Below are positions 1 to 7,115 of a stretch of 64,000 bases of DNA, in pieces. Position 1 is the stretch's first letter; each line of letters begins with the position of its first letter. The stretch covers positions 1 to 64,000 of the forward strand of contig NZ_JAYFNG010000024.1 in assembly GCF_034933565.1 (NCBI RefSeq), in the 5' to 3' direction. The notes beneath the pieces were generated by a model. The model was not told where the DNA came from. It saw nothing but the letters and a program-made list of their open reading frames with translations, and did no database searches. The position numbers were made by a program, and so were the translations under genes. The stretch is from Raineyella sp034933565 (GTDB lineage: Bacteria > Actinomycetota > Actinomycetes > Propionibacteriales > Propionibacteriaceae).

Positions 1-39
1 GCGAGGGGGTCCGTTCCCCGTGGGAACGGACCCCCTCGC
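1..39. terminator. Long perfect hairpin at window edge
   Basis: Positions 1-17 and 23-39 are exact reverse complements (stem GCGAGGGGGTCCGTTCC), leaving a loop of about 5 nt. No T-run follows on the + strand and the left flank lies outside the window. It has the shape of a bidirectional terminator between the leftward membrane gene at 175-591 and whatever lies to the left. The region 40-174 contains no convincing gene. Confidence 0.6.
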
Positions 40-153
40 GTTGGCCTTGGGTGTCGATGTCCTTCGTGTCGCGTTGTCCTTCGTGCCGGACCACGCTCCG
101 GGTGCCCGTCGCGCCGGACTGCGCTCGGGAGCCGGGCGGGACTGCCTTCAGGG

Positions 154-174
154 GCCGGTGGGCAAGCCCCCGGC
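154..174 (-). terminator. Possible terminator of the 175-591 gene
   Basis: GCCGG-T-GGGC (154-163) pairs with GCCCCCGGC (166-174) with one bulged T and a 2-nt loop, directly after the stop codon of the leftward membrane gene. There is no T-run, so this is only a candidate. Confidence 0.3.
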
Positions 175-591
175 TCAGGGTTGTGCGGGACGCGGACCGA
201 CCAGGTGGCGGGTCGAGGCGGGCAGCAGGACGAGCACGATCACCAGCAAGGACGAGATGCCCAGGGCGAGTGCCACCCAGGTGGTCTGGCCGCCGCGGAA
301 GCTCCACGCCGTCGGGATCTGGATCAGCTCGGCCGCCAGCACCGGGCCGCGCGCGAAGACCCGTCCGGCGAGCAGCGCGTACGCTCCCAGCAGCAGCACC
401 AGGCCCCAGGCCACCAACAACACGGCAGTGATGACGCCGGTCATCACCCGCCCGGCCTGCAACTGACCGAACTCGAACAGGCCGAAGCCGGCGAAACCGA
501 CGGTCTGGAGCACGAGCAGAACGGCGGCGGCGCACAGCGTGCCGGGGGCGCCACGCCACCGCACAGCCAGGGAGGAGAGGGGTGAAGTCAC
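175..591 (-). CDS. Small integral membrane protein (Rv3217c-like position)
   Basis: A 138-residue protein with four hydrophobic segments (roughly residues 18-38, 50-75, 80-95 and 103-125) separated by short polar loops, ending in a short basic/proline tail. It has no catalytic motif. It sits divergently from whiB1, where M. tuberculosis also has a conserved membrane protein near whiB1, so orthology is inferred from position and topology. The GTG start at 591 is preceded by TAGGCT (598-603) with a 6-nt gap, which fits a leaderless transcript beginning at the start codon. The function is unknown. Confidence 0.75.
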   Translation of the reverse strand: MTSPLSSLAVRWRGAPGTLCAAAVLLVLQTVGFAGFGLFEFGQLQAGRVMTGVITAVLLVAWGLVLLLGAYALLAGRVFARGPVLAAELIQIPTAWSFRGGQTTWVALALGISSLLVIVLVLLPASTRHLVGPRPAQP

Positions 592-635
592 CCGCCCAGC
601 CTAGGCTCTGCACCCGGCCGAACGGCGACACGGAT

Positions 636-651
636 CGTGATTGTGGTCACA
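636..651 (+). promoter_or_regulatory. CRP/FNR-family operator, upstream site
   Basis: CGTGATTGTGGTCACA matches the CRP consensus TGTGA-N6-TCACA at 9 of the 10 conserved positions. It lies about 175-190 bp upstream of whiB1. In mycobacteria whiB1 is controlled by the cAMP receptor protein through tandem sites, so a matching role here is inferred. Confidence 0.6.
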
Positions 652-653
652 AG

Positions 654-669
654 GTGTGGTTGAACACAC
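654..669 (+). promoter_or_regulatory. CRP-like operator, second site
   Basis: GTGTGGTTGAACACAC is a GTGTG-N6-CACAC palindrome whose centre is 18 bp from the centre of the first site. A -10-like TAGACT follows at 680-685. The arrangement resembles the two-site CRP control of mycobacterial whiB1, but this second site is weaker than the first. Confidence 0.45.
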
Positions 670-679
670 AGAGACCTCC

Positions 680-685
680 TAGACT
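680..685 (+). promoter_or_regulatory. whiB1 -10 element
   Basis: TAGACT lies 11 bp downstream of the second CRP-like palindrome and predicts a start near 692 and a leader of about 130 nt before the whiB1 ATG at 825. No good -35 is spaced correctly (TTGAAC at 660-665 gives only 14 bp), as expected of an activator-dependent promoter. The leader 692-824 holds no gene. Confidence 0.4.
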
Positions 686-824
686 GGCCCACGGCCTTTT
701 CCCCGGGACCTCCGGGGGCCGGATCCGTACCCACGTCCGAGACGTAGGGTCTTGTGTCCCCCGGGTTTCATTGCGAAGCTTAGGGCGGTATCCGGTTCAT
801 TTGATCAGGGAGTAGGAAATCGGT

Positions 825-1076
825 ATGGATTGGCGCCACGAGGCTGCCTGCTTGGACGAAGATCCTGAGCTGTTCTTCCCCATCGGCAATACCGGGCCCG
901 CACTCCTCCAGATCGAGGAAGCGAAGAAGGTCTGTCAGCGCTGCACGGTCCGCGAGGAGTGTCTCGCCTGGGCCCTCGAGGCCGGCCAGGACCACGGGGT
1001 CTGGGGCGGGATGAGCGAGGACGAGCGCCGGGCCTTCAAACGTCGTAAGGCGCGATCCCGCGTCCGTACCGCCTGA
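825..1076 (+). CDS. whiB1: WhiB1-type iron-sulfur transcription factor
   Basis: An 83-residue Wbl protein. The four cluster ligands are Cys9, Cys37, Cys40 and Cys46 (the last three as C-x2-C-x5-C), followed by the GVWGG turn (58-62) and a basic C-terminus (KRRKARSR) for DNA contact. Length and lack of an N-terminal extension match WhiB1, a 4Fe-4S, NO-responsive regulator that binds sigma-A region 4 in mycobacteria. The neighbouring pdtaS gene (Rv3219/Rv3220c in M. tuberculosis) supports the subtype. AGGGAG precedes the ATG. Two CRP-like palindromes upstream suggest cAMP-dependent control. Confidence 0.93.
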   Translation: MDWRHEAACLDEDPELFFPIGNTGPALLQIEEAKKVCQRCTVREECLAWALEAGQDHGVWGGMSEDERRAFKRRKARSRVRTA

Positions 1077-1088
1077 GCGCGGTATCAC

Positions 1089-1117
1089 CTGACCGGTGCC
1101 GCTCCGGCGCCGGTCAG
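1089..1117. terminator. Bidirectional terminator between whiB1 and pdtaS
   Basis: CTGACCGGTGCC (1089-1100) pairs with GGCGCCGGTCAG (1106-1117) with one G-T pair and a 5-nt loop. It lies between convergent genes, and its right arm overlaps the pdtaS stop codon. Confidence 0.7.
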
Positions 1118-2577
1118 TCGTTGTGCTCGGACTCGGGTGCCGGCACCCGTACGGTCGCCTCGACGCCGCCCTCACGACGGTTGGCCAGGGTGAACGTGCC
1201 GTGCATGTCCGCGACGAGGGTCTCCACGATCCCCAGGCCCAGGCTGGTGGTCCGGGCCGGGTCGAAGCCCTCCGGCAGCCCCTGCCCCGCGTCCAGGACG
1301 CGAACGATGAGCTGGCCGTCGACCCGAGCGGGGACCACCCGCACCTCGCCGCTCTGGCCGCCCAGCCCGTGCTCCACCGCGTTCTGACACAGCTCGGTCA
1401 CCACCAGCGACAGGTTGGTCGCGATGACCGGGGAGACCTTGCCGAAGCTGCCCTCGCGGCGCACCACCGCCGGAGCCCCGGTGGTGCTCGCCACGTCGCC
1501 CACCATCGCCAGGATCCGATCGGCGACGTCGTCGAACGCGACGTCCTCGTCGAACGAGTGGGCCAGCACCTCGTGCACCGCGGCGATCGACGAGACCCGC
1601 GACATCGCCTCGGCGAGCGCGTCCTTGGCCTCCTGGGAGCTGACCCGCCGGGCCTGCATCCGCAGCAGCGCGGAGACGGTCTGCAGATTGTTCTTCACCC
1701 GGTGGTGGATCTCCCGGATCGTCGCGTCCTTGGTGATCAACTGCTGGTCGAGGCGATGGATCTGGGTGATGTCGCGGAGCAGGACGCAGGCCCCGGCCGA
1801 GGCGCCCCGGGCGTCGTGCAGCGGGGTGAACCGGAAGCGCAGCGCGACGTTCTCGACCGTCACCTCGCGCTCGGTCGCCTCGTGGGCGGTGAGCAGCCGC
1901 TGCAGTTCCTCCTGGCCACCCAGTTCCTCGCGGAAGCTGATCGGCGTGGCGGTGACGATGTCACCCAGGTGACCGGCCCGCCGGTAGGCGGAGACAGCGT
2001 TGGGGGTGGCGTAGCGGTACTCGCCCGCCGGCCCGATCCACATCAGCCCGTCCCCCACCCGTGGCGACCGGGTCGGGTGCGAGCGGGTACCGGGCAGCGG
2101 AAACTCTCCGCGCAACATCATGTCCCGCAGGACCTCGGCGATGGCGATGTAGGCGTCCTCGAGGGCACCGTTGGCCCGGACGCCCATCTGATTGGTGTGC
2201 TGCTCGACGACGGCGATCACCCGGCCCTCGTGGACCAGCGGGATGGCGTGCATGTCGACCGGGATACCGGTGGCCAGCTTGTTGTCGCTGGTCTCGCAGC
2301 TCTCCCGCGACCAGTACGCCTGCAGGGCCAGCGACTCCGGGTCATAGCGGACCGCATCGCCCACGACGTCGTCCAGCAGGGCCGTCGGGCCGGTGGTCGG
2401 CCGGATCTGGGCCACCGCCCACATCTGGTTCGGGTCACGATCCGGGACCCACAGGATCAGGTCGGAGAACGAGAGATCCGCGAGCAGGTGCCACTCGTTC
2501 ACCAGTGATCGCAGCCACTCCGTGGCCCGGGGACCGAGGTCGGTGTGCGTCGCCAGGAGCGTGGACATCTGCGGCAT
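1114..2577 (-). CDS. pdtaS: Sensor histidine kinase PdtaS
   Basis: A soluble 487-residue kinase: an N-terminal GAF-like region (about 10-150), a PAS domain (about 175-280), a HisKA_2 dimerisation helix with the H-box HHRVKNNLQT (phospho-acceptor His at 291/292), and a C-terminal HATPase_c with the N-box TELCQNAVEHG and the GLGIVETLV glycine loop. The layout is that of M. tuberculosis PdtaS (Rv3220c), which phosphorylates the RNA-binding antiterminator PdtaR, and the whiB1 neighbourhood is the same. The start at 2577 was chosen because TAGGCT (2585-2590) lies 7 nt upstream with no Shine-Dalgarno, giving a leaderless transcript; 2568 and 2604 are alternatives. Confidence 0.9.
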   Translation of the reverse strand: MPQMSTLLATHTDLGPRATEWLRSLVNEWHLLADLSFSDLILWVPDRDPNQMWAVAQIRPTTGPTALLDDVVGDAVRYDPESLALQAYWSRESCETSDNKLATGIPVDMHAIPLVHEGRVIAVVEQHTNQMGVRANGALEDAYIAIAEVLRDMMLRGEFPLPGTRSHPTRSPRVGDGLMWIGPAGEYRYATPNAVSAYRRAGHLGDIVTATPISFREELGGQEELQRLLTAHEATEREVTVENVALRFRFTPLHDARGASAGACVLLRDITQIHRLDQQLITKDATIREIHHRVKNNLQTVSALLRMQARRVSSQEAKDALAEAMSRVSSIAAVHEVLAHSFDEDVAFDDVADRILAMVGDVASTTGAPAVVRREGSFGKVSPVIATNLSLVVTELCQNAVEHGLGGQSGEVRVVPARVDGQLIVRVLDAGQGLPEGFDPARTTSLGLGIVETLVADMHGTFTLANRREGGVEATVRVPAPESEHND

Positions 2578-2709
2578 GGGGGACAGCCTACGCGTACGGG
2601 TCACCGGCCCGGGCCCGGGACGGATTTGCCCACAAGGGGGTGGGCCGTGCGAAAATGCCGTGTTGATCTGTATCGACCAATGCCATCACACAACACACGG
2701 GAGGCCCCT

Positions 2710-2784
2710 ATGGGTAAGACCGGCCGCAAGCGCCGCGCGCGTCGCAAGAAGGGTGCGAACCACGGCAAGCGCCCCAACGCCTGA
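2710..2784 (+). CDS. Ribosomal protein bL37 (24 residues)
   Basis: The 24-residue peptide begins MGKTGRKRRARRKKG and ends NHGKRPNA. This very basic peptide with its conserved NHGKRPNA tail matches the actinobacterial 50S protein bL37 found in mycobacterial ribosome structures. GGGAGG sits about 6 nt before the ATG. A strong hairpin follows at 2803-2845, so the gene is an isolated cistron between pdtaS and sigH-rshA. It is easily missed because of its size. Confidence 0.88.
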   Translation: MGKTGRKRRARRKKGANHGKRPNA

Positions 2785-2802
2785 TTCTCAGGCCGAAGAC
2801 CG

Positions 2803-2845
2803 CGCCAGCCCCCGCTGATCGTCCTGCACGATCCGGGGGCTGGCG
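2803..2845 (+). terminator. Terminator of the bL37 gene
   Basis: CGCCAGCCCCCG (2803-2814) pairs perfectly with 2834-2845, and an inner GATCGT/ACGATC stem (2817-2822/2828-2833) extends it to a 5-nt loop. The remaining 2846-2991 holds nothing I can recognise. Confidence 0.7.
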
Positions 2846-2991
2846 TCGTCTGTGACGGTTCGTCCTCGCCGTCCGGGACGCGGTGGCGCGGCCATCCGGG
2901 AACGCAGCGGCCTGCGGTCAGGACGCGCTGGCGTGGCGGGTGAGATGGCCGTGGCGGTTCGCCGTGGGCATCGGACCGGGGCCGTCAGCGG

Positions 2992-3435
2992 TCACGGCCG
3001 GGGCGGTTGCTGCTCCGGAGCCGGGTCGTCGGGCTGTCCCGCCTCGCCCGGGGTCCGCGGCGGGGTGCGGTACGTGGTGCGGACCAGTGTCCCGGTCACC
3101 GTGGTGCGCCGGACCAGCACACCGGCGGCGTCCCGCATCGTGGTGGAGATGGTCGTCCGGGTCGCGTTGATCGTCACCGCGGCATCCCTCGCCCCACCGC
3201 ACTGGGCCAGCACCGCGGCCCACACCCGGTCCCGCAGACCGGCCGGCGCGGCCGGGGAGTCGGCGCAGCTGCGGTGCAGCAGGTCCTTGACGGTGCGCTG
3301 GACCCGGTAGAGGTCGTCACAGTCCGGGCAGCCCCGCAGGTGCCGGTACACCGCAGCGGCGAGATCATCGTCCAGTTCCTCGTCGAGGTAGGCACAGATC
3401 AGTTCCCGACTGCCCCGGCAGTCCATCTCGGTCAT
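2992..3435 (-). CDS. rshA: Zinc anti-sigma factor RshA/RsrA-like
   Basis: A 147-residue ZAS-family anti-sigma factor. Residues 1-60 carry the zinc/redox motif H32-x3-C36-x2-C39 (HLRGCPDC) with an N-terminal Cys6, as in RsrA and RshA, which hold SigR/SigH inactive until thiol oxidation ejects zinc. The ATG overlaps the sigH stop (ATGA, 3432-3435), so the two are translationally coupled. The protein is longer than usual (about 90-105 residues): residues about 80-147 are a Thr/Arg-rich and then Pro-rich extension with no recognisable domain. Confidence 0.88.
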   Translation of the reverse strand: MTEMDCRGSRELICAYLDEELDDDLAAAVYRHLRGCPDCDDLYRVQRTVKDLLHRSCADSPAAPAGLRDRVWAAVLAQCGGARDAAVTINATRTTISTTMRDAAGVLVRRTTVTGTLVRTTYRTPPRTPGEAGQPDDPAPEQQPPRP

Positions 3436-4148
3436 GACTCCTCCTCCCGGGAACGTCCCAGACCCCGCTCATGGGCGTAGTCCGCCAGCAGGTCGCGCAG
3501 TTGCTTGCGGCCGCGGTTGATCCGGCTCATCACGGTGCCGATCGGGGTGCCCATGATCTCGGCGATCTCCTTGTAGGAGAACCCCTCGACATCGGCGAGG
3601 TAGACCGCCATCCGACGCTCCGGGCTCAACTGCGCCAGCGCGTCGCTGACATCGCCGTCGGGGATCTGCTCCAGCGCCTCGGTCTCGGCGGACTTCAGCC
3701 CGGTCGAGTCATGGTCGGCGGCACGGGCGATCTGCCAGTCCTCGACGTCCTCGCCGCCGCTGATCTGTGGGCGGCGCTGCTGGCGCCGATAGGTGTTGAT
3801 GTAGCTGTTGGTCAGGATCCGGTAGAGCCAGGCCTTGATGTTGGTGCCCGGCCGGAACTGGTGGAACGAGGCGAACGCCTTCGCGTACGCGTCCTGGACG
3901 ACGTCCTCGGCGTCGGCGGCGTTGCGGGTCATCCTCAGCGCGGCCCCGTACAGCTGGTCCAGGTAGGGCATGGCCTCGCGCTCGAACCGGGCCGCCCGCT
4001 CCTGCGGGGTCTCGGTCGCCGGATCGACGATGTCGTCCCCGTCGGCCGTGACCACGAGCGCAGACCTGTCCTCGGGCTCCACCGGGGCGTCCCCGGTCGG
4101 GTCCGCACCGTACGGGTCGGCGGTGTCGTCGGTCTGGGACTCGGTCAT
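3432..4148 (-). CDS. sigH: ECF sigma factor SigH/SigR (thiol-stress)
   Basis: A 238-residue group 4 sigma factor. After an acidic N-terminal tail of about 45 residues, region 2 contains DAEDVVQDAYAKAF and IKAWLYRILTNSYINTYR, and region 4 contains SYKEIAEIMGTPIGTVMSRI (helix-turn-helix). It redirects RNA polymerase to oxidative/thiol-stress promoters. Region 2 and region 4 wording closely match actinobacterial SigR/SigH. The ATG at 4148 was chosen over the ATG at 4238 because a SigH-type promoter (GGAAT at 4260-4264, GTT at 4239-4241) puts the transcript start near 4232, after the longer candidate. Confidence 0.93.
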   Translation of the reverse strand: MTESQTDDTADPYGADPTGDAPVEPEDRSALVVTADGDDIVDPATETPQERAARFEREAMPYLDQLYGAALRMTRNAADAEDVVQDAYAKAFASFHQFRPGTNIKAWLYRILTNSYINTYRRQQRRPQISGGEDVEDWQIARAADHDSTGLKSAETEALEQIPDGDVSDALAQLSPERRMAVYLADVEGFSYKEIAEIMGTPIGTVMSRINRGRKQLRDLLADYAHERGLGRSREEES

Positions 4149-4238
4149 CGGTTCCGAGCCTAGCCGCATCCGGGCGCCGGCGGTCCACCCGGAGGGTGGC
4201 GTCGGGCGGTCGAGGAGAGCGGTGTCCACGTCGTGCAC

Positions 4239-4264
4239 AACGGTCCCGGCGCCGCCGGTATTCC
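4239..4264 (-). promoter_or_regulatory. SigH/SigR-type autoregulatory promoter
   Basis: On the minus strand GGGAAT is followed by exactly 18 bp and then GTT, a full match to the SigR/SigH consensus GGAAT-N18-GTT. The predicted start, near 4232, is about 84 nt upstream of the sigH ATG at 4148. This indicates autoregulation, as known for sigH and sigR. Confidence 0.8.
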
Positions 4265-4329
4265 CCGTGGCGTGTCCGGGCGGTGCGGGACCCGGGGGTG
4301 TTCGGGGACGGCGTGTTCACGAACGGGGG

Positions 4330-4409
4330 TTCAGGAGTCGGCGGGTCCAGGAGACCGCGGGTCCAGGAGACCGCGGGTCCAGGGGTCGGCGGGTTCAGGA
4401 GCCCGCGGG
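4330..4409. repeat. Five 16-bp tandem repeats spanning the yedK stop
   Basis: Units at 4330-4345, 4346-4361, 4362-4377, 4378-4393 and 4394-4409, consensus TCCAGGAGACCGCGGG. Units 2 and 3 are identical and the others differ at 1-4 bases. The last unit contains the yedK stop codon (4395-4397), so the array looks like outward duplication of the gene's 3' end. It fills most of the sigH-yedK gap. Confidence 0.9.
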
Positions 4410-5099
4410 CGGTTCGATCGGCCGGACGAGGTCCGGAGTGTTGTTCGAGACCTTGCCGACCGCGGGTGAGACCGGGTGGCTGGTGATGCCCTCGCCCGGG
4501 TCGCCGGTCAGCAGCCCGGCGACCTCGTCACGATCCTGCAGGTCGCGGTCCAGCCAGGCCGCCCACGCCGCGGGCCGTACGGTGATCGGCATCCGGTCGT
4601 GGATCCGGCCGAGGTCGTCGGTGGCCGCCGTGGTGAGCACGGCGCAGGTGACGAGCATCCGGGCAGGGTCGTCCTTCGCCAGGCGGTCGTCGAACCACAC
4701 CTCCCACAGCCCGGCCATCGCCAGCGGCCGGCCGTCGGCGCGGTGGATGAACCACGGCTGTTTGCCGTCCCCAACCTTCTGCCACTCGTAGTAGCCGTCG
4801 GCCGGCAGCAGGCAGCGCCGGCGCAGATAGGCGGACCGGAAGGACGGCTTCTGCGCCGCGGACTCCCCCCGCGCGTTGATCAGCCGGGCGCCGCCGGTGG
4901 GATCCTTGGCCCACGACGGGACCAGTCCCCAGCGCATCGGGACCAGGGATCGTACGTCGTGGCGCTCGACCACCGCCCGGACGACGTCGGTCGGGGCGAC
5001 GTTCCAGGACGGCCCGGGCACGCCGCTGACCACCTCGGCGATCTCGAACTCCGTCACCAGTTCGTCCACCCGGGCACCGGACGCGTACCTGCCGCACAT
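4395..5099 (-). CDS. yedK: SRAP-domain abasic-site crosslink protein (YedK/HMCES family)
   Basis: A 234-residue SOS-response-associated peptidase fold. It starts MCGRY, so Cys2 is exposed after Met removal and can form the thiazolidine crosslink with abasic sites in single-stranded DNA. Family landmarks visible are WNVAPTD, PMRWGLVPSW, INARGES, RRCLLPADGYYEW and HDRMPITV (with the conserved His). The same gene lies beside aroA in M. tuberculosis (Rv3226c). TAACGT sits 6 nt before the ATG with no Shine-Dalgarno, implying a leaderless transcript. Its stop codon lies in a 16-bp repeat array. Confidence 0.93.
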   Translation of the reverse strand: MCGRYASGARVDELVTEFEIAEVVSGVPGPSWNVAPTDVVRAVVERHDVRSLVPMRWGLVPSWAKDPTGGARLINARGESAAQKPSFRSAYLRRRCLLPADGYYEWQKVGDGKQPWFIHRADGRPLAMAGLWEVWFDDRLAKDDPARMLVTCAVLTTAATDDLGRIHDRMPITVRPAAWAAWLDRDLQDRDEVAGLLTGDPGEGITSHPVSPAVGKVSNNTPDLVRPIEPPAGS

Positions 5100-5161
5100 G
5101 TGCCCACGTTAACGGCGGGCCGCTGTTGGCCTCCAGCCCGTGGGGCGGTAAGAATGGCCCT

Positions 5162-5719
5162 ATGGCTCTTTCGCGCGCAGTGGCCCGGACGATGCTGGCG
5201 AGCATCTTCATCTCCCAGGGCGTCAAGGCCGTCGCCGACCCCAGTTCCACCGTCGTCCAGGGCGAGATGCTGCGCGACCGGGTCAGCCCGCTGGTGCGTC
5301 GGGTCGCACCCGACCCGATCGCGGCACGGCTGCCCGAGGGCGTGGCCGCCTGGTCCCGGATCCGTGGCGTCGCCGAGATCCTCGGCGGTCTCGGTCTGTC
5401 CACCGGGATCGGCCGGCGCGGCAGTGCCCTGCTGCTGGCCGCCTGCAACGTGCAGGACCTGCTCGCCACCGGCGCGCTGCGCCGTACGGCACTGTCCGAT
5501 CCGGACGTGCTGACGAAGGTGGCGCTCACCGGCAGCGTGCTGCTGGCCGCCCAGGACACCGAGGGCCGCCCTGGCATCGGCTACCGCTCCCGGAAGGCCG
5601 GCCGCCGGGCCGCCGTCGAGGGACGCCGCGCACGCACGGCCGCCCGCCGGACCGCCCGGGCCGCCCGCCGTGGCGCCGGTCAGGTCGCGACCGAGCTGAC
5701 GTCCGATCTTGCTGCCTGA
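5162..5719 (+). CDS. DoxX-family membrane protein
   Basis: A 185-residue protein with a DoxX-like core: an N-terminal hydrophobic segment (about 5-22), helices around 65-85 (RGVAEILGGLGLSTGIG) and 90-140, then a strongly basic Arg/Ala tail (about 150-180) that should be cytoplasmic. The DoxX family has no settled single function; some members act in thiol/redox metabolism. It is followed after 4 bp by aroA and forms its operon head. The start at 5162 is supported by AAGAAT ending 6 nt upstream, a leaderless arrangement. Confidence 0.78.
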   Translation: MALSRAVARTMLASIFISQGVKAVADPSSTVVQGEMLRDRVSPLVRRVAPDPIAARLPEGVAAWSRIRGVAEILGGLGLSTGIGRRGSALLLAACNVQDLLATGALRRTALSDPDVLTKVALTGSVLLAAQDTEGRPGIGYRSRKAGRRAAVEGRRARTAARRTARAARRGAGQVATELTSDLAA

Positions 5720-5723
5720 GTCG

Positions 5724-7115
5724 ATGGATGCCCATGCCCTGACCACCGACGGATTCTGGGCGGCTCCGAAGCTGCGCCACCCGCTGAACCGCGAGATCGT
5801 CATTCCCGGGTCGAAGTCCGCGACCGCCCGGGCGCTGGTCATCGCCGCGCTCTCCGACGGGCCCTCGACGATCACCGGTGGCCTGGATGCGCGTGACACC
5901 CAGCTGATGCGCGACGCCCTGCGCGTCCTCGGAGTCCGGATCCACACCAGCTTCCTCGGCCACCCGAGCCAGGACGAGGCCTTCGGTGACCCCGGTGCGC
6001 GGGACTCACGCCCACTCACCTCGGCGGTCTGGCGCGTGGTGCCGCCGGCCCGGTTCATCAGCACCGGGGATATCGACTGCGGGCTCGCCGGCACGGTCGC
6101 CCGGTTCGTCCTCCCGCTGGTGGCGATGGCCGAGGGACGGACGTTCGTCCACGGCGACCCGGCGATGTCCGCCCGGCCGATCCGGCCGCTGCTGGACGCG
6201 CTGATCGACCTCGGTGCGCGGATCCCCGACGATGCGGTCGCGATCCCGCTGACGGTCACCGGCCGCCCCGACCTGCCCGGTGGCCCGGCCATCATCGACT
6301 CCAGTGCCTCCAGCCAGTTCGTCTCCGGCCTGCTGCTGAGCGCCGCACGGTTCCGCGACGGCCTGGACCTGCGCCACGTCGGCCCGGCGCTCCCCTCGCT
6401 GCCGCACATCCGGATGACCATCGACACCTTGGCCGACCACGGGGTGACGGTGGAGCAGCCCGAGCCGACCCGCTGGATCGTCCGCCCCGGGCCCGTCCGG
6501 GCCCGCGACATCGCGATCGAGCCGGACCTGTCGACAGCCGCGCCGTTCCTGGCCGCGGCGATGATCACCGACGGGACGATCCGCATCCCGTACTGGCCGC
6601 TGGAGACCAATCAGCCCGGCGCCCTGTTGCTCCCGCTGCTCGAGCAGCTCGGCGCACAGGTCACCCTGGACCCGACGCCGGGGACCCGGACCGGGACGCT
6701 GTCGGTGACCGGGCCGGGGCACTGGGACCTGGCCGGGTTCGACGTCGACCTGGCCGATGCCAGCGAGCTCACCCCGGTGGTGGCCGCGCTCGGCGTCCTC
6801 ACCAACGGGCCCAGCCGGATCCGCGGCGTCGGTCACATCCGCGGTCACGAGACCGACCGGCTCGCCGCCCTGGAGGCGAACCTGCGCGCCCTGGGCGCCG
6901 ATGTGGAGCAGACCGAGGACGGCCTGGTGCTGCGGCCGGCAGTGCTGCACGGCGGCCCCTGGGGGGCGTACGCCGACCACCGCCTGGCCCAGGCCGGGGC
7001 CCTGCTCGGTCTGGTCGTGTCGGGTGTGATGATCGACGACATCGGTTGCACCTCGAAGACGATGCCGAGCTTCCCGGCGGCCTGGTGGTCGCTGGCGACG
7101 GGGACCGGTCGGTGA
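5724..7115 (+). CDS. aroA: 3-phosphoshikimate 1-carboxyvinyltransferase (EPSP synthase)
   Basis: A 463-residue enzyme that transfers the enolpyruvyl group of PEP to shikimate-3-phosphate in the chorismate pathway. Visible landmarks are PGSKSATARALVIAAL near residue 30 (substrate Lys/Ser), GLAGTVARFVLP, SSASSQFVSGLLLSA, EPDLSTAAPFLAAA and a C-terminal DHRLAQAGALLGLV (the DHR motif). It is slightly longer than E. coli AroA (427). It lies 4 bp after doxX and overlaps rsgA by GTGA (7112-7115). The ATG at 5724 is preferred over a TTG at 5709. Confidence 0.95.
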   Translation: MDAHALTTDGFWAAPKLRHPLNREIVIPGSKSATARALVIAALSDGPSTITGGLDARDTQLMRDALRVLGVRIHTSFLGHPSQDEAFGDPGARDSRPLTSAVWRVVPPARFISTGDIDCGLAGTVARFVLPLVAMAEGRTFVHGDPAMSARPIRPLLDALIDLGARIPDDAVAIPLTVTGRPDLPGGPAIIDSSASSQFVSGLLLSAARFRDGLDLRHVGPALPSLPHIRMTIDTLADHGVTVEQPEPTRWIVRPGPVRARDIAIEPDLSTAAPFLAAAMITDGTIRIPYWPLETNQPGALLLPLLEQLGAQVTLDPTPGTRTGTLSVTGPGHWDLAGFDVDLADASELTPVVAALGVLTNGPSRIRGVGHIRGHETDRLAALEANLRALGADVEQTEDGLVLRPAVLHGGPWGAYADHRLAQAGALLGLVVSGVMIDDIGCTSKTMPSFPAAWWSLATGTGR

